Source: DYCT01 sp051875715
GTDB taxonomy: Bacteria > Bacteroidota > Bacteroidia > Bacteroidales > Bacteroidaceae
Reading direction: 5' to 3'
Length of the DNA: 64,000 nucleotides
Assembly (NCBI GenBank): GCA_051875715.1
Contig: JBJEHD010000023.1
Coordinates: 1-64,000 of the forward strand
A program made the translations under genes and the position numbers. The notes beneath the pieces are model-generated. The model was not told the origin of the DNA, ran no database searches, and saw only the letters and a program-made list of their open reading frames with translations. Of the stretch, positions 6,342-15,873 are shown in pieces (position 1 is the first letter of the stretch; every line of letters begins with the position of its first letter).

Positions 6342-6374
6342 GTCCGCCGGCGTTCGGCAAAAAGCTCGGGCATG

Positions 6375-6406
6375 TTTGGCTTTTGCGCTCGCTTGCACTA
6401 TCTTTG
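6375..6406 (+). promoter_or_regulatory. cutC promoter
   Basis: TTTG at 6375-6378 is followed after 20 bp by TATCTTTG at 6399-6406, an exact Bacteroidota -33/-7 pair. The start codon is 20 bp downstream, giving a very short leader. Confidence 0.75.
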
Positions 6407-6426
6407 CCTCCTAAAAAAGGAAAAGA

Positions 6427-7194
6427 ATGAAGGACTATTGCATCGAAATATGCGCCAACTCGGCCCAAAGCGCCCTGCTGGCTCAAGAAGGCGGGGCGGC
6501 ACGCGTGGAATTGTGTGCCGGGATGCCCGAAGGAGGCACCACCCCCTCGTATGGCGAAATAGCGGCAGCACGACGCTTGCTTCGCATCCGCCTGCACGTC
6601 ATCGTCAGGCCGCGCGGAGGGGACTTCCTCTATTCGCCCCTCGAACAGGACATCATGGCGGAGGACATCCGCATGGCACGCCGCCTGGGGGCCGACGGCG
6701 TGGTGGTGGGTTGCCTTACGCCCGACGGGGATGTAGACATCCCCCTCATGCGACGCCTGACGGACGAAGCGGGGGACATGGCCGTCACCTTCCACCGAGC
6801 CTTCGACATGGTTCGCCATCCCGAACAGGCTTTGGAGGACATCGTGGGGCTGGGATGCCAACGCATCCTCACCTCGGGCGGAAAAGCATCTGCCCTGGAG
6901 GGTACGGAACGCCTGCGGGCACTGAACCGGCAGGCCGACGGGCGCATCGTCGTGATGCCGGGATGCGGCATCAATCCGCAAAACATCCGGCGCATAGCCG
7001 ACGAAACGGGATGCCGCGAGTTCCACTTCTCCGGACGCACGCGCCACGAAAGCCCCATGCGCTACCGAAACGCCGAGGTGAGCATGGGGGGGACGGTCTG
7101 CATCGACGAATACGGACTGGAACTGACCGACCCCGAACGGGTGCGGATGGCCCTGGAGGCTCTGCGTCAGCCCTCGGGGTGCAACGAGCGCTGA
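6427..7194 (+). CDS. cutC: CutC family protein
   Basis: The 255-residue TIM-barrel protein shows the CutC hallmarks: EICANS near the start, GAARVELCAGMPEGGTTPSYG, VIVRPRGGDFLYS, GADGVVVGCLTPDGDVD, FHRAFDM, LTSGG and MPGCGI. CutC was named for copper homeostasis in E. coli, but a direct role is disputed and its enzymatic activity is unknown. It has its own promoter 20 bp upstream. Its 3' end overlaps the convergent araC-type gene by 28 bp. Confidence 0.95.
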   Translation: MKDYCIEICANSAQSALLAQEGGAARVELCAGMPEGGTTPSYGEIAAARRLLRIRLHVIVRPRGGDFLYSPLEQDIMAEDIRMARRLGADGVVVGCLTPDGDVDIPLMRRLTDEAGDMAVTFHRAFDMVRHPEQALEDIVGLGCQRILTSGGKASALEGTERLRALNRQADGRIVVMPGCGINPQNIRRIADETGCREFHFSGRTRHESPMRYRNAEVSMGGTVCIDEYGLELTDPERVRMALEALRQPSGCNER

Positions 7195-8045
7195 CGGTAG
7201 ACTTTGGGGGAAACCCCCACGTATTGCTTGAAATACTTGCCGAAGAAGGACTGGGTGGGGAAATTGAGGTGGACGGATATCTGCTTGATGCTCATGTCCG
7301 ACACCTCCAGCAACTGACGTGCTTCGGTGATGACCATCTGCACAATCCACTGCAGGGGACTGAAGCCCGAACGTTCCTTCACCACATGTGAGAAATAGCG
7401 CGGCGACAGGCGTTGCAGGCCGGCGTAGTAGGCCACCTCGCGCTCGCGGCGGAAATGGCGGAACAGGGCCAGGATGAAGGCCTGAAACACGGCATCGCCC
7501 CCGCCGGGTGCCGACGCCCGCCAATGCCGGTGGCGGAAATAGGCGTTCAGCACTTCGCAGCATACGGTCTGACCCATCGACTTGAGCAACTCCACCGCCA
7601 ACCGGCGGGGTACGCCCTCCGCCCCTTCGCCGCTTTCGGCCTCGAATTCGGCCACACGGGTACACACATCGGCAATGGTGCGCTGCAGGAAGGCAAGCCC
7701 TTGAGCCGACAAGGTGGCCACCGGCTGCACACGGATGCCCAGCAGGGTGTCGACCGGCGCCACGCGCAACACGATGGGGAGGATGTAGTCCATGTGGACC
7801 TCGCCCACCACGCCGCACACGTCGGCACTGGTGTCGACGGGGCGCACCATCATGGAGGGGATATACATGAAAATGTCCGAAGGACCCAGCCGCACGGTGC
7901 GGCCGGCATAATCGACCTCGACCCAGCCTTGCGTACAGCAGAAGAAGCCGCACTTGTCCGACGTGAGGATGGTGCGGCCCTTCGGCAACCACGACGCACC
8001 GGCCCCCTCGAAAGAGGTGAAACGGAAAGGCAATTCCATAGGCAT
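7167..8045 (-). CDS. AraC family transcriptional regulator coupled to the cyd operon
   Basis: The 292-residue protein has an N-terminal cupin-like half and a C-terminal AraC DNA-binding domain with two helix-turn-helix motifs (YAGLQRLSPRYFSHVVKERSG about 205-225, then MSIKQISVHLNFPTQSFFGKYFKQYVGVSP near 255-285). Its ATG overlaps the cydB stop in the string TGATG, so it is translationally coupled to cydB. This suggests it regulates, or is co-regulated with, cytochrome bd oxidase; the ligand is unknown. Confidence 0.9.
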   Translation of the reverse strand: MPMELPFRFTSFEGAGASWLPKGRTILTSDKCGFFCCTQGWVEVDYAGRTVRLGPSDIFMYIPSMMVRPVDTSADVCGVVGEVHMDYILPIVLRVAPVDTLLGIRVQPVATLSAQGLAFLQRTIADVCTRVAEFEAESGEGAEGVPRRLAVELLKSMGQTVCCEVLNAYFRHRHWRASAPGGGDAVFQAFILALFRHFRREREVAYYAGLQRLSPRYFSHVVKERSGFSPLQWIVQMVITEARQLLEVSDMSIKQISVHLNFPTQSFFGKYFKQYVGVSPKVYRQRSLHPEG

Positions 8046-9187
8046 CAGTGGGCGTGGGTTTCGTTTTCGAGTTCGGACATCGTGAGCCGATGCTTGTCAA
8101 TAGCCCTCCAGGCATAGAAGATATAAGCCAGCACGAAGGGGATGAGGGCCGACGCCCAGGCCATGGTGCGGAGCGTGAAGAGGCTGCTGCAACTGTTGGC
8201 CAGCGTGAGCGAACTCTGCAGGTCGGCCGTGGAGGGATAGTAGGCCGTTTGGCCCCAGCCGGCACAAAGCAGCAGGGCCAGCACGGCGAGCACCGCTCCG
8301 ATGCCGGTGGGCCAGATGCCCCGCACGTAGGTCTTGCTCGTCAGGGTCCGGCCGATGCCGAACAGCACAAGGGCGACACCGACCGCCAGCAGGAGAAGAA
8401 GGTACCACATGTCGAGGAAGTTCGACAGATATTTGTACGGCTCCATCACGATGACTCCCGTGGCCGCATCTACGGCATAGCCATCCTTCAGCAAAACATG
8501 AAGAAGAAAGGCGACAAACAGGAGGACGAACGGCACGGCAGCCCCCCACAACCGAACACTGCAACGACAACGCAAATCCTCGTCGGCGATATTGTTCATG
8601 AAGTAGAGCAGGCCGAGCACACGGGCCAGAAACAGCACGGCCAGGCCGAGCACCACGTTCCACACCGACGCCAAGGCCTCGAGACCACCCAGACCGCCTA
8701 CCCAACGGCTGATGGCAACCGACGGACCGCCGGCCGTGAGTTGGGCCTTGTCTACACAAAACGGGGCTCCGGTGAAGAAGGTGGCTACGGCTACGCCCAG
8801 CAGGAAGGGTCCCACCAGACCGTTGAGCACCAAAAACGAACGCCACAACGTGCGGCCGCGGGGACCGGACTGAAACTCGTAGCTGACGGCCTGGAGCACG
8901 AAACTGAACAGAATGAGCATCCAAAGCCAATAGGCACCGCCAAAACTGGTGCTATAGAACAAGGGGAAGGAGGCAAAGAAGGCACCACCGAAGGTGACGA
9001 GCGTGGTGAACGTAAACTCCCACTTGCGGCCGGTGGAGCGCACCAGCAGGGCACGCTGCGCCTCGGTACGGCCCAGACTGAAAAGCATCGAGTTTCCGCC
9101 TTGGACAAAAAGCAGGAAGACGAGCAGCCCCCCGAGGAGGGACACCAAGAACCACCAATAGTGTTGCAAAAACGAATAGGTCATCAT
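8045..9187 (-). CDS. cydB: Cytochrome bd ubiquinol oxidase subunit II
   Basis: The 380-residue hydrophobic protein has about nine membrane segments. It opens with LQHYWWFLVSLLGGLLVFLLFVQGG, typical of Bacteroidota CydB, and continues with GRKWEFTFTTLVTFGGAFFASFPLFYSTSFGGAYW. With CydA it forms the quinol:O2 oxidoreductase of the inner membrane, important for oxygen scavenging and nanaerobic growth in Bacteroides. It lies 61 bp after cydA and shares a TGATG junction with the downstream AraC gene. Confidence 0.95.
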   Translation of the reverse strand: MMTYSFLQHYWWFLVSLLGGLLVFLLFVQGGNSMLFSLGRTEAQRALLVRSTGRKWEFTFTTLVTFGGAFFASFPLFYSTSFGGAYWLWMLILFSFVLQAVSYEFQSGPRGRTLWRSFLVLNGLVGPFLLGVAVATFFTGAPFCVDKAQLTAGGPSVAISRWVGGLGGLEALASVWNVVLGLAVLFLARVLGLLYFMNNIADEDLRCRCSVRLWGAAVPFVLLFVAFLLHVLLKDGYAVDAATGVIVMEPYKYLSNFLDMWYLLLLLAVGVALVLFGIGRTLTSKTYVRGIWPTGIGAVLAVLALLLCAGWGQTAYYPSTADLQSSLTLANSCSSLFTLRTMAWASALIPFVLAYIFYAWRAIDKHRLTMSELENETHAH

Positions 9188-9248
9188 ATCTTAGAAATGG
9201 GTTTGTACAAATAAATAATATAAAAGGTCTATCAAGGGGGTATCTTCC

Positions 9249-10805
9249 CTACGCAGAAGCAGATTCAGGTCCTTTCCGAACAGACCGACACACGAGAACG
9301 ACCCCTACGGCCAGCATGCACGTGAACAGGAAGAGGAAAAGGAAGAAGGTGGTCTGCACCGCCCCGGTGGGCAGGTTGGACACGGCGGCGGAGGTAGGCA
9401 GCATGTCCTGAATGGCCCAAGGCTGGCGTCCGCACTCGGCCACAATCCACCCGGCCTGACCGGCCAGATAGCCCAAGGGGATAGAGAGCAGGGCCACCCA
9501 CTGCATCCACTTCATTCCGGCCAGGTCTTTGCGGAACGCCAAGAATAGCACCAGGGCGAAGAAGGCAATGAAATAGCCGCCCAGCACCACCATGACGCGG
9601 AAGGCGTAGAAATTGAGGGGAACGGAGGGAACAAGGTCGTTGGCATCGCGCACGTAGCCGTAACCAAAATAGGCGATGTGCTGGTCGAGTGTGTTGCGGG
9701 CGGCCAGGGCGGCCGAGTCGGAACCCGCGGCACGAGCTTCCCGATAGTCGGCCAAGGCCTGGATGGCCAGACGGCCGCGTGCCATCTTTTCGGCAGCGGA
9801 AAGGGCGGTGTCGCCCTCGGCGGTCACGTAGCCGCCTTCCAGCAGTTGTCGGATGCCGGGGACATAGCCGTCCGTGCTGCGGGTAGCCAACATGGAGAGC
9901 ATACGGGGTATCTCGATGCGGAACAAGAAGGGCTCTTCTCCATCGTCGTAGCGTTGCTTGTCGGGGTTGAGTACACCCATGCCTACCAGACCGACTCCGT
10001 TGCCGCCTTCGTACAGGCCCTCAAGGGCCGCCAGTTTCATGGGTTGCGTGCGGGCTACCTGATAGCCCGACGTATCGCCCGACCACGCCGAAAGCAGCGA
10101 AGCCACCAGACCGACGATGGCGGCCACCCGGATGCTGGCCAACGAGAATCTGCGCTCGCGACCCTTGAGCAAGAACCAGCAACTGATGCCCACCACGAAC
10201 AGGGCGCCCAGCACCCAACCGCTCAACACGGAGTGGAAGAACTTGACAACCGCCATCGGCGAAGTAGCCACGGACCAAAAGTCGACCATCTCATTGCGTA
10301 CGGTGTCGGGGTTGAAGGCCATGCCTACAGGATGCTGCATCCAGGCATTGGCCACCAGAATCCACCAGGCAGAGATGGTGGCGCCCAGACCGGTCAGCCA
10401 GGTGGAGGCCAGATGGAAACCACGGCTCACCTTGCCCCATCCGAAGAACATCACGGCTACGAAGGTGGATTCCATGAAGAAGGCAAGGATGCCTTCGATG
10501 GCCAACGGCGCACCGAAGATGTCGCCTACGAACCAGGAATAGTTGCTCCAGTTGGTACCGAACTCAAACTCCAAAATAAGTCCGGTGGCCACACCGACGG
10601 CAAAATTGATGCCGAACAGTTTCATCCAAAACCGGGCCGTACGTTTCCAAAACTCATCGCCCGTGCGCACGTAGAGGGTCTCCATGACAGCCATGATGAC
10701 GGCCAAACCCAACGTAAGCGGTACGAAAATCCAATGATAAATGGCCGTCAGGGCGAACTGCGCCCTCGACCAATCGAGCAACGATGCATCCATGTGTTCT
10801 ACCAT
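9249..10805 (-). CDS. cydA: Cytochrome bd ubiquinol oxidase subunit I
   Basis: About 518 residues with the CydA pattern: SRAQFALTAIYHWIFVPLTLGL (heme-ligand His24), GINFAVGVATGLILEFEFGTNW, SAWWILVANAWMQHPVG, and the Met ligand in FRVMVVLGG. The quinol loop between the middle helices is of the short type. I chose the ATG at 10805 over the one at 10853, because the latter lies inside the upstream DUF4492 gene; a further Met four residues on is also possible. It is the catalytic, quinol-oxidising subunit of the terminal oxidase. Confidence 0.95.
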   Translation of the reverse strand: MVEHMDASLLDWSRAQFALTAIYHWIFVPLTLGLAVIMAVMETLYVRTGDEFWKRTARFWMKLFGINFAVGVATGLILEFEFGTNWSNYSWFVGDIFGAPLAIEGILAFFMESTFVAVMFFGWGKVSRGFHLASTWLTGLGATISAWWILVANAWMQHPVGMAFNPDTVRNEMVDFWSVATSPMAVVKFFHSVLSGWVLGALFVVGISCWFLLKGRERRFSLASIRVAAIVGLVASLLSAWSGDTSGYQVARTQPMKLAALEGLYEGGNGVGLVGMGVLNPDKQRYDDGEEPFLFRIEIPRMLSMLATRSTDGYVPGIRQLLEGGYVTAEGDTALSAAEKMARGRLAIQALADYREARAAGSDSAALAARNTLDQHIAYFGYGYVRDANDLVPSVPLNFYAFRVMVVLGGYFIAFFALVLFLAFRKDLAGMKWMQWVALLSIPLGYLAGQAGWIVAECGRQPWAIQDMLPTSAAVSNLPTGAVQTTFFLFLFLFTCMLAVGVVLVCRSVRKGPESASA

Positions 10806-10821
10806 ATCTGTTCTGTTTTTA

Positions 10822-11109
10822 TTATCTTGTTTTCCTTCCATCCATTTCCCCAAAAGGCCGGGCGAGTGTCGGCATGCCGTGTCGCTCGGAAACGGGCATC
10901 CGGCCCACCAGTTCCGAAGCCACGTAGGCTCCTTCCCCTTCGGGGCCGGCCCGCCGGGCCAGCACGTCGGGAAAGAAGAACACCTTCAGCACACAAAACA
11001 TCACGAACAACTTGAGCAGGATGATAGCCCAAAGCGCACGTCCCCACGTCATCGATCGGAAGCCGTCGACGTAGAAACGAACTATACGGCAGAAGAGCGT
11101 GTCCTTCAT
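10822..11109 (-). CDS. DUF4492 protein, first gene of the cyd operon
   Basis: The 95-residue protein has one membrane helix (WAIILLKLFVMFCVLKVFFFP) preceded by the short amphipathic RIVRFYVDGFRSMTWGRALW, the DUF4492 pattern found directly before cydA in Bacteroides. It probably is a small accessory membrane protein of the bd oxidase; this is inference from position and size. It ends 17 bp before the chosen cydA start. Confidence 0.85.
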   Translation of the reverse strand: MKDTLFCRIVRFYVDGFRSMTWGRALWAIILLKLFVMFCVLKVFFFPDVLARRAGPEGEGAYVASELVGRMPVSERHGMPTLARPFGEMDGRKTR

Positions 11110-11209
11110 GGCAGAGCCGGATTAACAGTTTTTAGGTATCGCAAATAAAGCGGTTTTATCGATAAAAACAAAGGATTGGCCGCTGTTTTTTCCGCCGATA
11201 TCTATTCCT

Positions 11210-11242
11210 TTTGCAGGTCTGTCGTTTTTTGCGTTACCTTTG
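11210..11242 (+). promoter_or_regulatory. Promoter of the efflux operon
   Basis: TTTG at 11210-11213 and TACCTTTG at 11235-11242 with a 21-bp spacer match the Bacteroidota consensus. The start codon of the TolC-type gene is 24 bp downstream. Confidence 0.75.
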
Positions 11243-11266
11243 CCTTCGTCATAAAAACATCACGCC

Positions 11267-12619
11267 ATGAATCGACTGAAACCTACCCTTCCCCTCGTCT
11301 GGCTCTGCCTGACCGCGGGTCTGGCCGCACAAGACCTGCCTGCCCCTACATGGGACCTGGACGGATGCATGCGCTACGCTGTGGAGCACAACCTGCAAAT
11401 CAAGCAGAACCGGATAGCCTGCGAAGAGAGCGACATCGACACCCGGACAGCGCGGGCGGCCCTCTTCCCCAGCCTGTCGTTCTCGACCAGCCACAACCTG
11501 ACGAACCGTCCCTTCGGCGAGCAGCACAGCATCGTGGACGGGACGAATGTCATCAGTACGCAAAACAAGACCAACTATACGGGCAACTACGGGCTGAATG
11601 CGCAATGGACCATATACAATGGACGCAAGCGCCTCAATACGCTGGAGCAGCAACGCATACAAGACCGCATGGCCAGCCTGGACGTGGAAACGCAGGAAAA
11701 CAGCATTTGCGAGCAAATAGCCCAGACATATGTGCAGATTCTGTATGCAGTCGAATCGGTGCGTACGAACGAGAATACGCTGCAAACATCCGAAGCCACT
11801 TACGAACGCGCACGCCAGCTGATGGAGGCCGGAAGCCTGGCGAAAAGCGACTTGGCCCAACTGGAGGCCGGACGAAGCGCCGACCAATACCAACTGACTA
11901 CGGCCCGGTCGGCCCTGCAACGCTACAGACTGCAACTGAAGCAACTGCTCGAACTGGAAGGCGAAACGGAAATGAATCTCGCCCTGCCCGAGTTGGACGA
12001 CGCCGACGTGATGCGCCCCCTTCCCACACGTGCCGACGTGTATGCGGCGGCTCTGGCAACCCGGCCCGAGATTGAAGCCGGCCGACTGGGGCTGCAGACC
12101 TCCGACCTGGACATCCGCATCGCCCAAGGGGGATACCTGCCCACCGTAAGTCTGACGGCCGGTATCGGTACCAACCACACCACGGGCTCGGACTTCACCT
12201 TTGCCGAACAGGCAAAAAACGGCTGGAACAACAGCGTGGGGCTGAGCGTAAGCGTCCCCATCTTCAACAACCGGCAGACCAAAAGTGCCGTGCAAAAGGC
12301 CAAACTGGCCCGGCAACGCTCGCAACTGCAACTGCAGGATCAGGAGAAAACACTCTATGAAACAGTGGAAGGATGCTGGCTGGACGCCACCAATGCACAA
12401 CAGGACTACCTGGCCGCCGTCGACAAGGTGAAAAGCGCACAAGCCAGTTACGACCTGGTGAGCGAACAGTTCGACGCCGGCATGAAGAACACCGTGGAAC
12501 TGCTCAGTGAGAAGAACAACCTGCTCAGCGCCAAACAGCAACTGCTACAGGCCAAATACACCGCCCTGCTCGGTGCTGCCCTGCTGCGCTTCTATGCAGG
12601 CGAAAGAATCCAATTGTAA
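11267..12619 (+). CDS. TolC family outer-membrane efflux protein
   Basis: The 450-residue protein opens with a signal peptide (cleavage near AAQ, residue about 22) and carries two OEP repeats: WDLDGCMRYAVEHNLQIKQNRI early and LGLQTSDLDIRIAQGGYLPTVSLTAGI in the second half, with long coiled-coil helices between. It would form the outer-membrane/periplasmic duct for the MacAB-like pump encoded by the next three genes. The adaptor gene starts 33 bp downstream. Confidence 0.94.
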   Translation: MNRLKPTLPLVWLCLTAGLAAQDLPAPTWDLDGCMRYAVEHNLQIKQNRIACEESDIDTRTARAALFPSLSFSTSHNLTNRPFGEQHSIVDGTNVISTQNKTNYTGNYGLNAQWTIYNGRKRLNTLEQQRIQDRMASLDVETQENSICEQIAQTYVQILYAVESVRTNENTLQTSEATYERARQLMEAGSLAKSDLAQLEAGRSADQYQLTTARSALQRYRLQLKQLLELEGETEMNLALPELDDADVMRPLPTRADVYAAALATRPEIEAGRLGLQTSDLDIRIAQGGYLPTVSLTAGIGTNHTTGSDFTFAEQAKNGWNNSVGLSVSVPIFNNRQTKSAVQKAKLARQRSQLQLQDQEKTLYETVEGCWLDATNAQQDYLAAVDKVKSAQASYDLVSEQFDAGMKNTVELLSEKNNLLSAKQQLLQAKYTALLGAALLRFYAGERIQL

Positions 12620-12652
12620 GAAAAAACATCAATCGACCCATTCATACGTAAC

Positions 12653-13858
12653 ATGAAAAAGAAGCAACTTATCATCGCCACATCGGTTGGCCTGGCAGCC
12701 GTGGCAGGCATCGCCCTGCTCGTCGGCCCGTCCGGAAAGAAACCGCGCATCGAATACCAGACCGCCGTTGTCCTGCCGACGGACATCGCCGAATCCATCA
12801 CGGCCACCGGCACCATCGAACCCGTGACGGAGGTGCAGGTCGGCACACAGGTGTCCGGCATTATCGACAAGATTTACGTGGACTACAACACGGTGGTCAA
12901 ACAAGGACAGCTGATTGCCGAAATGGACAAGGTGACCTTGCAGAGCGAACTGCAGTCGGCCCGCGCCACCTACGACGGGAACAAAGCCGAATACACCTAC
13001 CAGAAACGCACCTACGAACGCACGCGAGGCCTGCACGAGAAGGGCTTGGTGAGCGATGCCGACTACGAACTGGCCGAATACACCTACGAAAAGGCAAAGA
13101 GCGCGCTGGCAAGCAGCCAGGCGGCCTTGTCGAAAGCCGAACGGAACCTTTCGTACGCCACCATCACCTCGCCTATCGATGGGGTGGTCATCAGCCGCGA
13201 CGTGGAAGAGGGACAAACGGTGGCTTCCGGATTTGAAACGCCGACGCTTTTCACCATCGCCGCCGACCTGACACAGATGCAGGTCGTGTCCGACGTGGAC
13301 GAAGCCGACATAGGCGGAGTGGCCGAAGGACAACGGGCCTCGTTCACCGTGGACGCCTACCCCGACGACGTATTCGAAGGACGGGTGACACAGATACGCC
13401 TGGGAAGCACCTCGACCACAAGTTCGACCGGCAGTAGCGAAAGCGTGGTCACTTACGAGGTGGTCATAACAGCACCCAACCCCGCGCTGAAACTGAAGCC
13501 GCGCCTTACGGCCAACATCACCATCTACACCGTCGACCGCAAAGGCGTACTGGGTGTTCCCTCAAAAGCCCTCCGTTTTACGCCGCAACCGCCACTCATC
13601 GGCGAGGACGACGTGGTGGTGGACTGCCCGGGTGAACACAAATTGTGGACGCGCGAAGGAAACACCTTCACCGCACACGCCGTCGAGACAGGTATCAGCG
13701 GCGGCGGAACGACCGAGATTTGCAGCGGACTGCCCGAAGGCACCCGCATCGTGACGGAAGCCGTCCTTGGCATGCCGCAAATGGAAGCCATGCCCCAAAA
13801 CACCGAACGAAGCCCCTTCGCCCCCGGCCCTCCGGGACGAAACAACAAAAAGAAATAA
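12653..13858 (+). CDS. MacA/HlyD-type periplasmic adaptor subunit
   Basis: The 401-residue membrane-fusion protein has an N-terminal membrane anchor (ATSVGLAAVAGIALLVG), a lipoyl half-motif (EVQVGTQVSGIIDKIYVDYNTVVKQGQLIAEMD), a coiled coil, the second lipoyl half (ATITSPIDGVVISRDVEEGQTV) and a beta-barrel with DVDEADIGGVAEGQ. It links the inner-membrane ABC transporter to the TolC protein. It ends four bases before the ATPase gene. Confidence 0.94.
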   Translation: MKKKQLIIATSVGLAAVAGIALLVGPSGKKPRIEYQTAVVLPTDIAESITATGTIEPVTEVQVGTQVSGIIDKIYVDYNTVVKQGQLIAEMDKVTLQSELQSARATYDGNKAEYTYQKRTYERTRGLHEKGLVSDADYELAEYTYEKAKSALASSQAALSKAERNLSYATITSPIDGVVISRDVEEGQTVASGFETPTLFTIAADLTQMQVVSDVDEADIGGVAEGQRASFTVDAYPDDVFEGRVTQIRLGSTSTTSSTGSSESVVTYEVVITAPNPALKLKPRLTANITIYTVDRKGVLGVPSKALRFTPQPPLIGEDDVVVDCPGEHKLWTREGNTFTAHAVETGISGGGTTEICSGLPEGTRIVTEAVLGMPQMEAMPQNTERSPFAPGPPGRNNKKK

Positions 13859-13862
13859 CTAC

Positions 13863-14609
13863 ATGAAACGAAAAATCATCGAACTGAAAGACATCCGGCG
13901 CAACTTCCAGGTAGGCGAGGAAACCGTACACGCCCTGCGTGGCATCTCCTTCGACATCGAAGAGGGAGAGTTCGTTACCATCATGGGCACGTCGGGTTCT
14001 GGAAAGTCGACCCTGCTGAATACGCTGGGATGCCTCGACACACCCACCAGTGGCGAATACCGGCTGGACGGCATCGATGTGCGGACCATGAGCAAGGCAC
14101 AGCGGGCCGTCCTGCGAAACAGGAAAATCGGTTTTGTATTTCAGAACTACAACCTGTTGCCGAAGACTACGGCCGTGGAAAACGTAGAACTGCCCCTCAT
14201 GTACAACGCTGCCATACGGGCCGACGAACGCCGTCGACGGGCCATCGACGCCCTGACGGCCGTCGGCCTGGCCGACCGGCTCGAACACCGCTCGAACCAG
14301 ATGTCCGGCGGACAGATGCAGCGCGTGGCCATCGCACGGGCCTTGGTCAACAACCCGGCCGTCATCCTGGCGGACGAGGCCACGGGAAACCTCGACACAC
14401 GTACCTCGTTCGAAATCCTGGCACTTTTCCAGCAACTGCACGCCGACGGACGGACTATCATCTTCGTCACACACAATCCCGAACTGGCGGCATACAGCAG
14501 CCGCACCATCCGGTTGCGAGACGGACACGTGACCGACGACACGCGGAACCCGCACCTGCTGCAGGCCCGCGATGCGCTTGCCAGCCTGCCCGCACCGACC
14601 GACGAATGA
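13863..14609 (+). CDS. MacB-type ABC transporter ATP-binding protein
   Basis: The 248-residue ATPase has Walker A GTSGSGKST (42-50), the signature MSGGQMQRVAIARAL, Walker B VILADEATGNLD and a switch histidine (FVTHNP). The extended family opening (IELKDIRRNFQVGEETVHALRG) is typical of LolD/MacB ATPases. I chose ATG 13863, since an upstream extension would run into the adaptor gene. It powers the permease encoded 31 bp downstream. In E. coli MacB both parts are one polypeptide; here they are split. Confidence 0.95.
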   Translation: MKRKIIELKDIRRNFQVGEETVHALRGISFDIEEGEFVTIMGTSGSGKSTLLNTLGCLDTPTSGEYRLDGIDVRTMSKAQRAVLRNRKIGFVFQNYNLLPKTTAVENVELPLMYNAAIRADERRRRAIDALTAVGLADRLEHRSNQMSGGQMQRVAIARALVNNPAVILADEATGNLDTRTSFEILALFQQLHADGRTIIFVTHNPELAAYSSRTIRLRDGHVTDDTRNPHLLQARDALASLPAPTDE

Positions 14610-14640
14610 CAATCAACAACCCCATCCCACACTGAAAACC

Positions 14641-15861
14641 ATGAACGGAACCAACTTACTCAAGATAGCCCTGCGCGCCCTGGCCGGCAACAAACTGCGC
14701 GCGTTCCTCACCATGCTGGGCATCATCATCGGCGTGGCCTCGGTCATCACCATGCTGGCCATCGGACAAGGCTCGAAACGGAGCATCCAAGCCCAAATAG
14801 CCGAGATGGGCAGCAACATGATTATGATTCATCCCGGAGGCGACATGCGCGGCGGAATGCGGCGAGACCCCTCGGAGATGCAGACACTGAAACTGGACGA
14901 CTACGAAGCCCTGCGAACCCAGACCCGATTTCTGGCAGCCATCAGCCCCAACGTGTCGTCATCCGGCCAACTGGTGTGCGGAAACGCCAACTACCCCTCG
15001 TCGGTAAGCGGCGTGGGCACGGAATACCTCGCCATCCGCAAGTTGAAAGTGGCCTCGGGAGAGATGTTCAGCGAAGCAGACATCCAGACATCGGCCAAAG
15101 TGTGCGTGATTGGGACCACCATCGTCGAAAACCTCTTCCCCGACGGCAGCGACCCCATCGGCCGTGTCATCCGCCTGAACAAGACTCCGCTGCGCGTCAT
15201 CGGCGTGCTTCAATCGAAAGGATACAATTCGATGGGACAAGATCAGGACGACGTGGTGCTGGCCCCCTACACCACCGTGATGAAACGCCTGCTGGCACAG
15301 ACCTATCTGCAAGGAATCTTCGCCTCGGCCCTGACCGAAGACCTGACCGACTACGCCACCGAAGAAATCAGTACCATCCTGCGCCGCCAACACCGGCTGA
15401 AGGAAGAGGAAGACGATGACTTCACCATTCGGAGCCAACAGGAACTCAGTTCGATGATGAACTCGACCACCGACCTGATGACCACCCTGCTGGCCTGCAT
15501 CGCCGGTATTTCGCTGGTGGTAGGAGGCATCGGCATCATGAACATCATGTACGTGAGTGTGACCGAACGTACCCGAGAAATAGGTCTCCGCATGAGCGTG
15601 GGTGCACGCGGCATCGACATCCTGGCCCAGTTCCTCATCGAGGCGGTGCTCATCAGCATCACGGGTGGACTGATTGGAGTGTTTCTGGGGTGCGGAGCCA
15701 GCGCATTGGTAAAGGCCGTAGCCCACTGGCCCGTCTACGTACAGCCCTGGAGTGTCCTGCTCAGTTTTGCCGTCTGCACCCTCACCGGCATCTTCTTCGG
15801 CTGGTATCCGGCCAAGAAAGCCGCCGACCTCGACCCCATCGAAGCCATCCGATACGAATAA
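14641..15861 (+). CDS. MacB-type ABC transporter permease
   Basis: About 406 residues: the first membrane helix follows ALRALAGNKLRAFLTMLGIIIGVASVITM, then a large periplasmic MacB core domain, and three C-terminal helices with the FtsX segment VGGIGIMNIMYVSVTERTREIGLRMSVGA and SITGGLIGVFLG, ending in PAKKAADLDPIEAIRYE. It is the mechanotransmission permease of the tripartite pump. I chose ATG 14641 because residues upstream are not MacB-like. Confidence 0.94.
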   Translation: MNGTNLLKIALRALAGNKLRAFLTMLGIIIGVASVITMLAIGQGSKRSIQAQIAEMGSNMIMIHPGGDMRGGMRRDPSEMQTLKLDDYEALRTQTRFLAAISPNVSSSGQLVCGNANYPSSVSGVGTEYLAIRKLKVASGEMFSEADIQTSAKVCVIGTTIVENLFPDGSDPIGRVIRLNKTPLRVIGVLQSKGYNSMGQDQDDVVLAPYTTVMKRLLAQTYLQGIFASALTEDLTDYATEEISTILRRQHRLKEEEDDDFTIRSQQELSSMMNSTTDLMTTLLACIAGISLVVGGIGIMNIMYVSVTERTREIGLRMSVGARGIDILAQFLIEAVLISITGGLIGVFLGCGASALVKAVAHWPVYVQPWSVLLSFAVCTLTGIFFGWYPAKKAADLDPIEAIRYE

Positions 15862-15873
15862 AACCGCCCAGCC

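Larger units (their letters stand above)
5851..6426. other. Intergenic stretch with hairpin, dispersed repeat and MITE fragment
   Basis: No supported gene. It contains, in order, a short AT-rich segment with repeated TTTGCATGA words, a 14-bp hairpin at 6067-6102, one copy of a dispersed ~58-bp repeat (6118-6175), the left half of the MITE-like element (6254-6341) and the cutC promoter (6375-6406). Confidence 0.6.

Noticed and set aside
6328..8265. 645-codon minus-strand open frame over cutC and the AraC gene
   Set aside because: Overlaps two well-supported genes in another frame; the product is an Arg/Ala/Pro-rich shadow.
9678..11015. 445-codon open frame on the plus strand
   Set aside because: Antisense to cydA, with no recognisable protein family and no promoter or start region.
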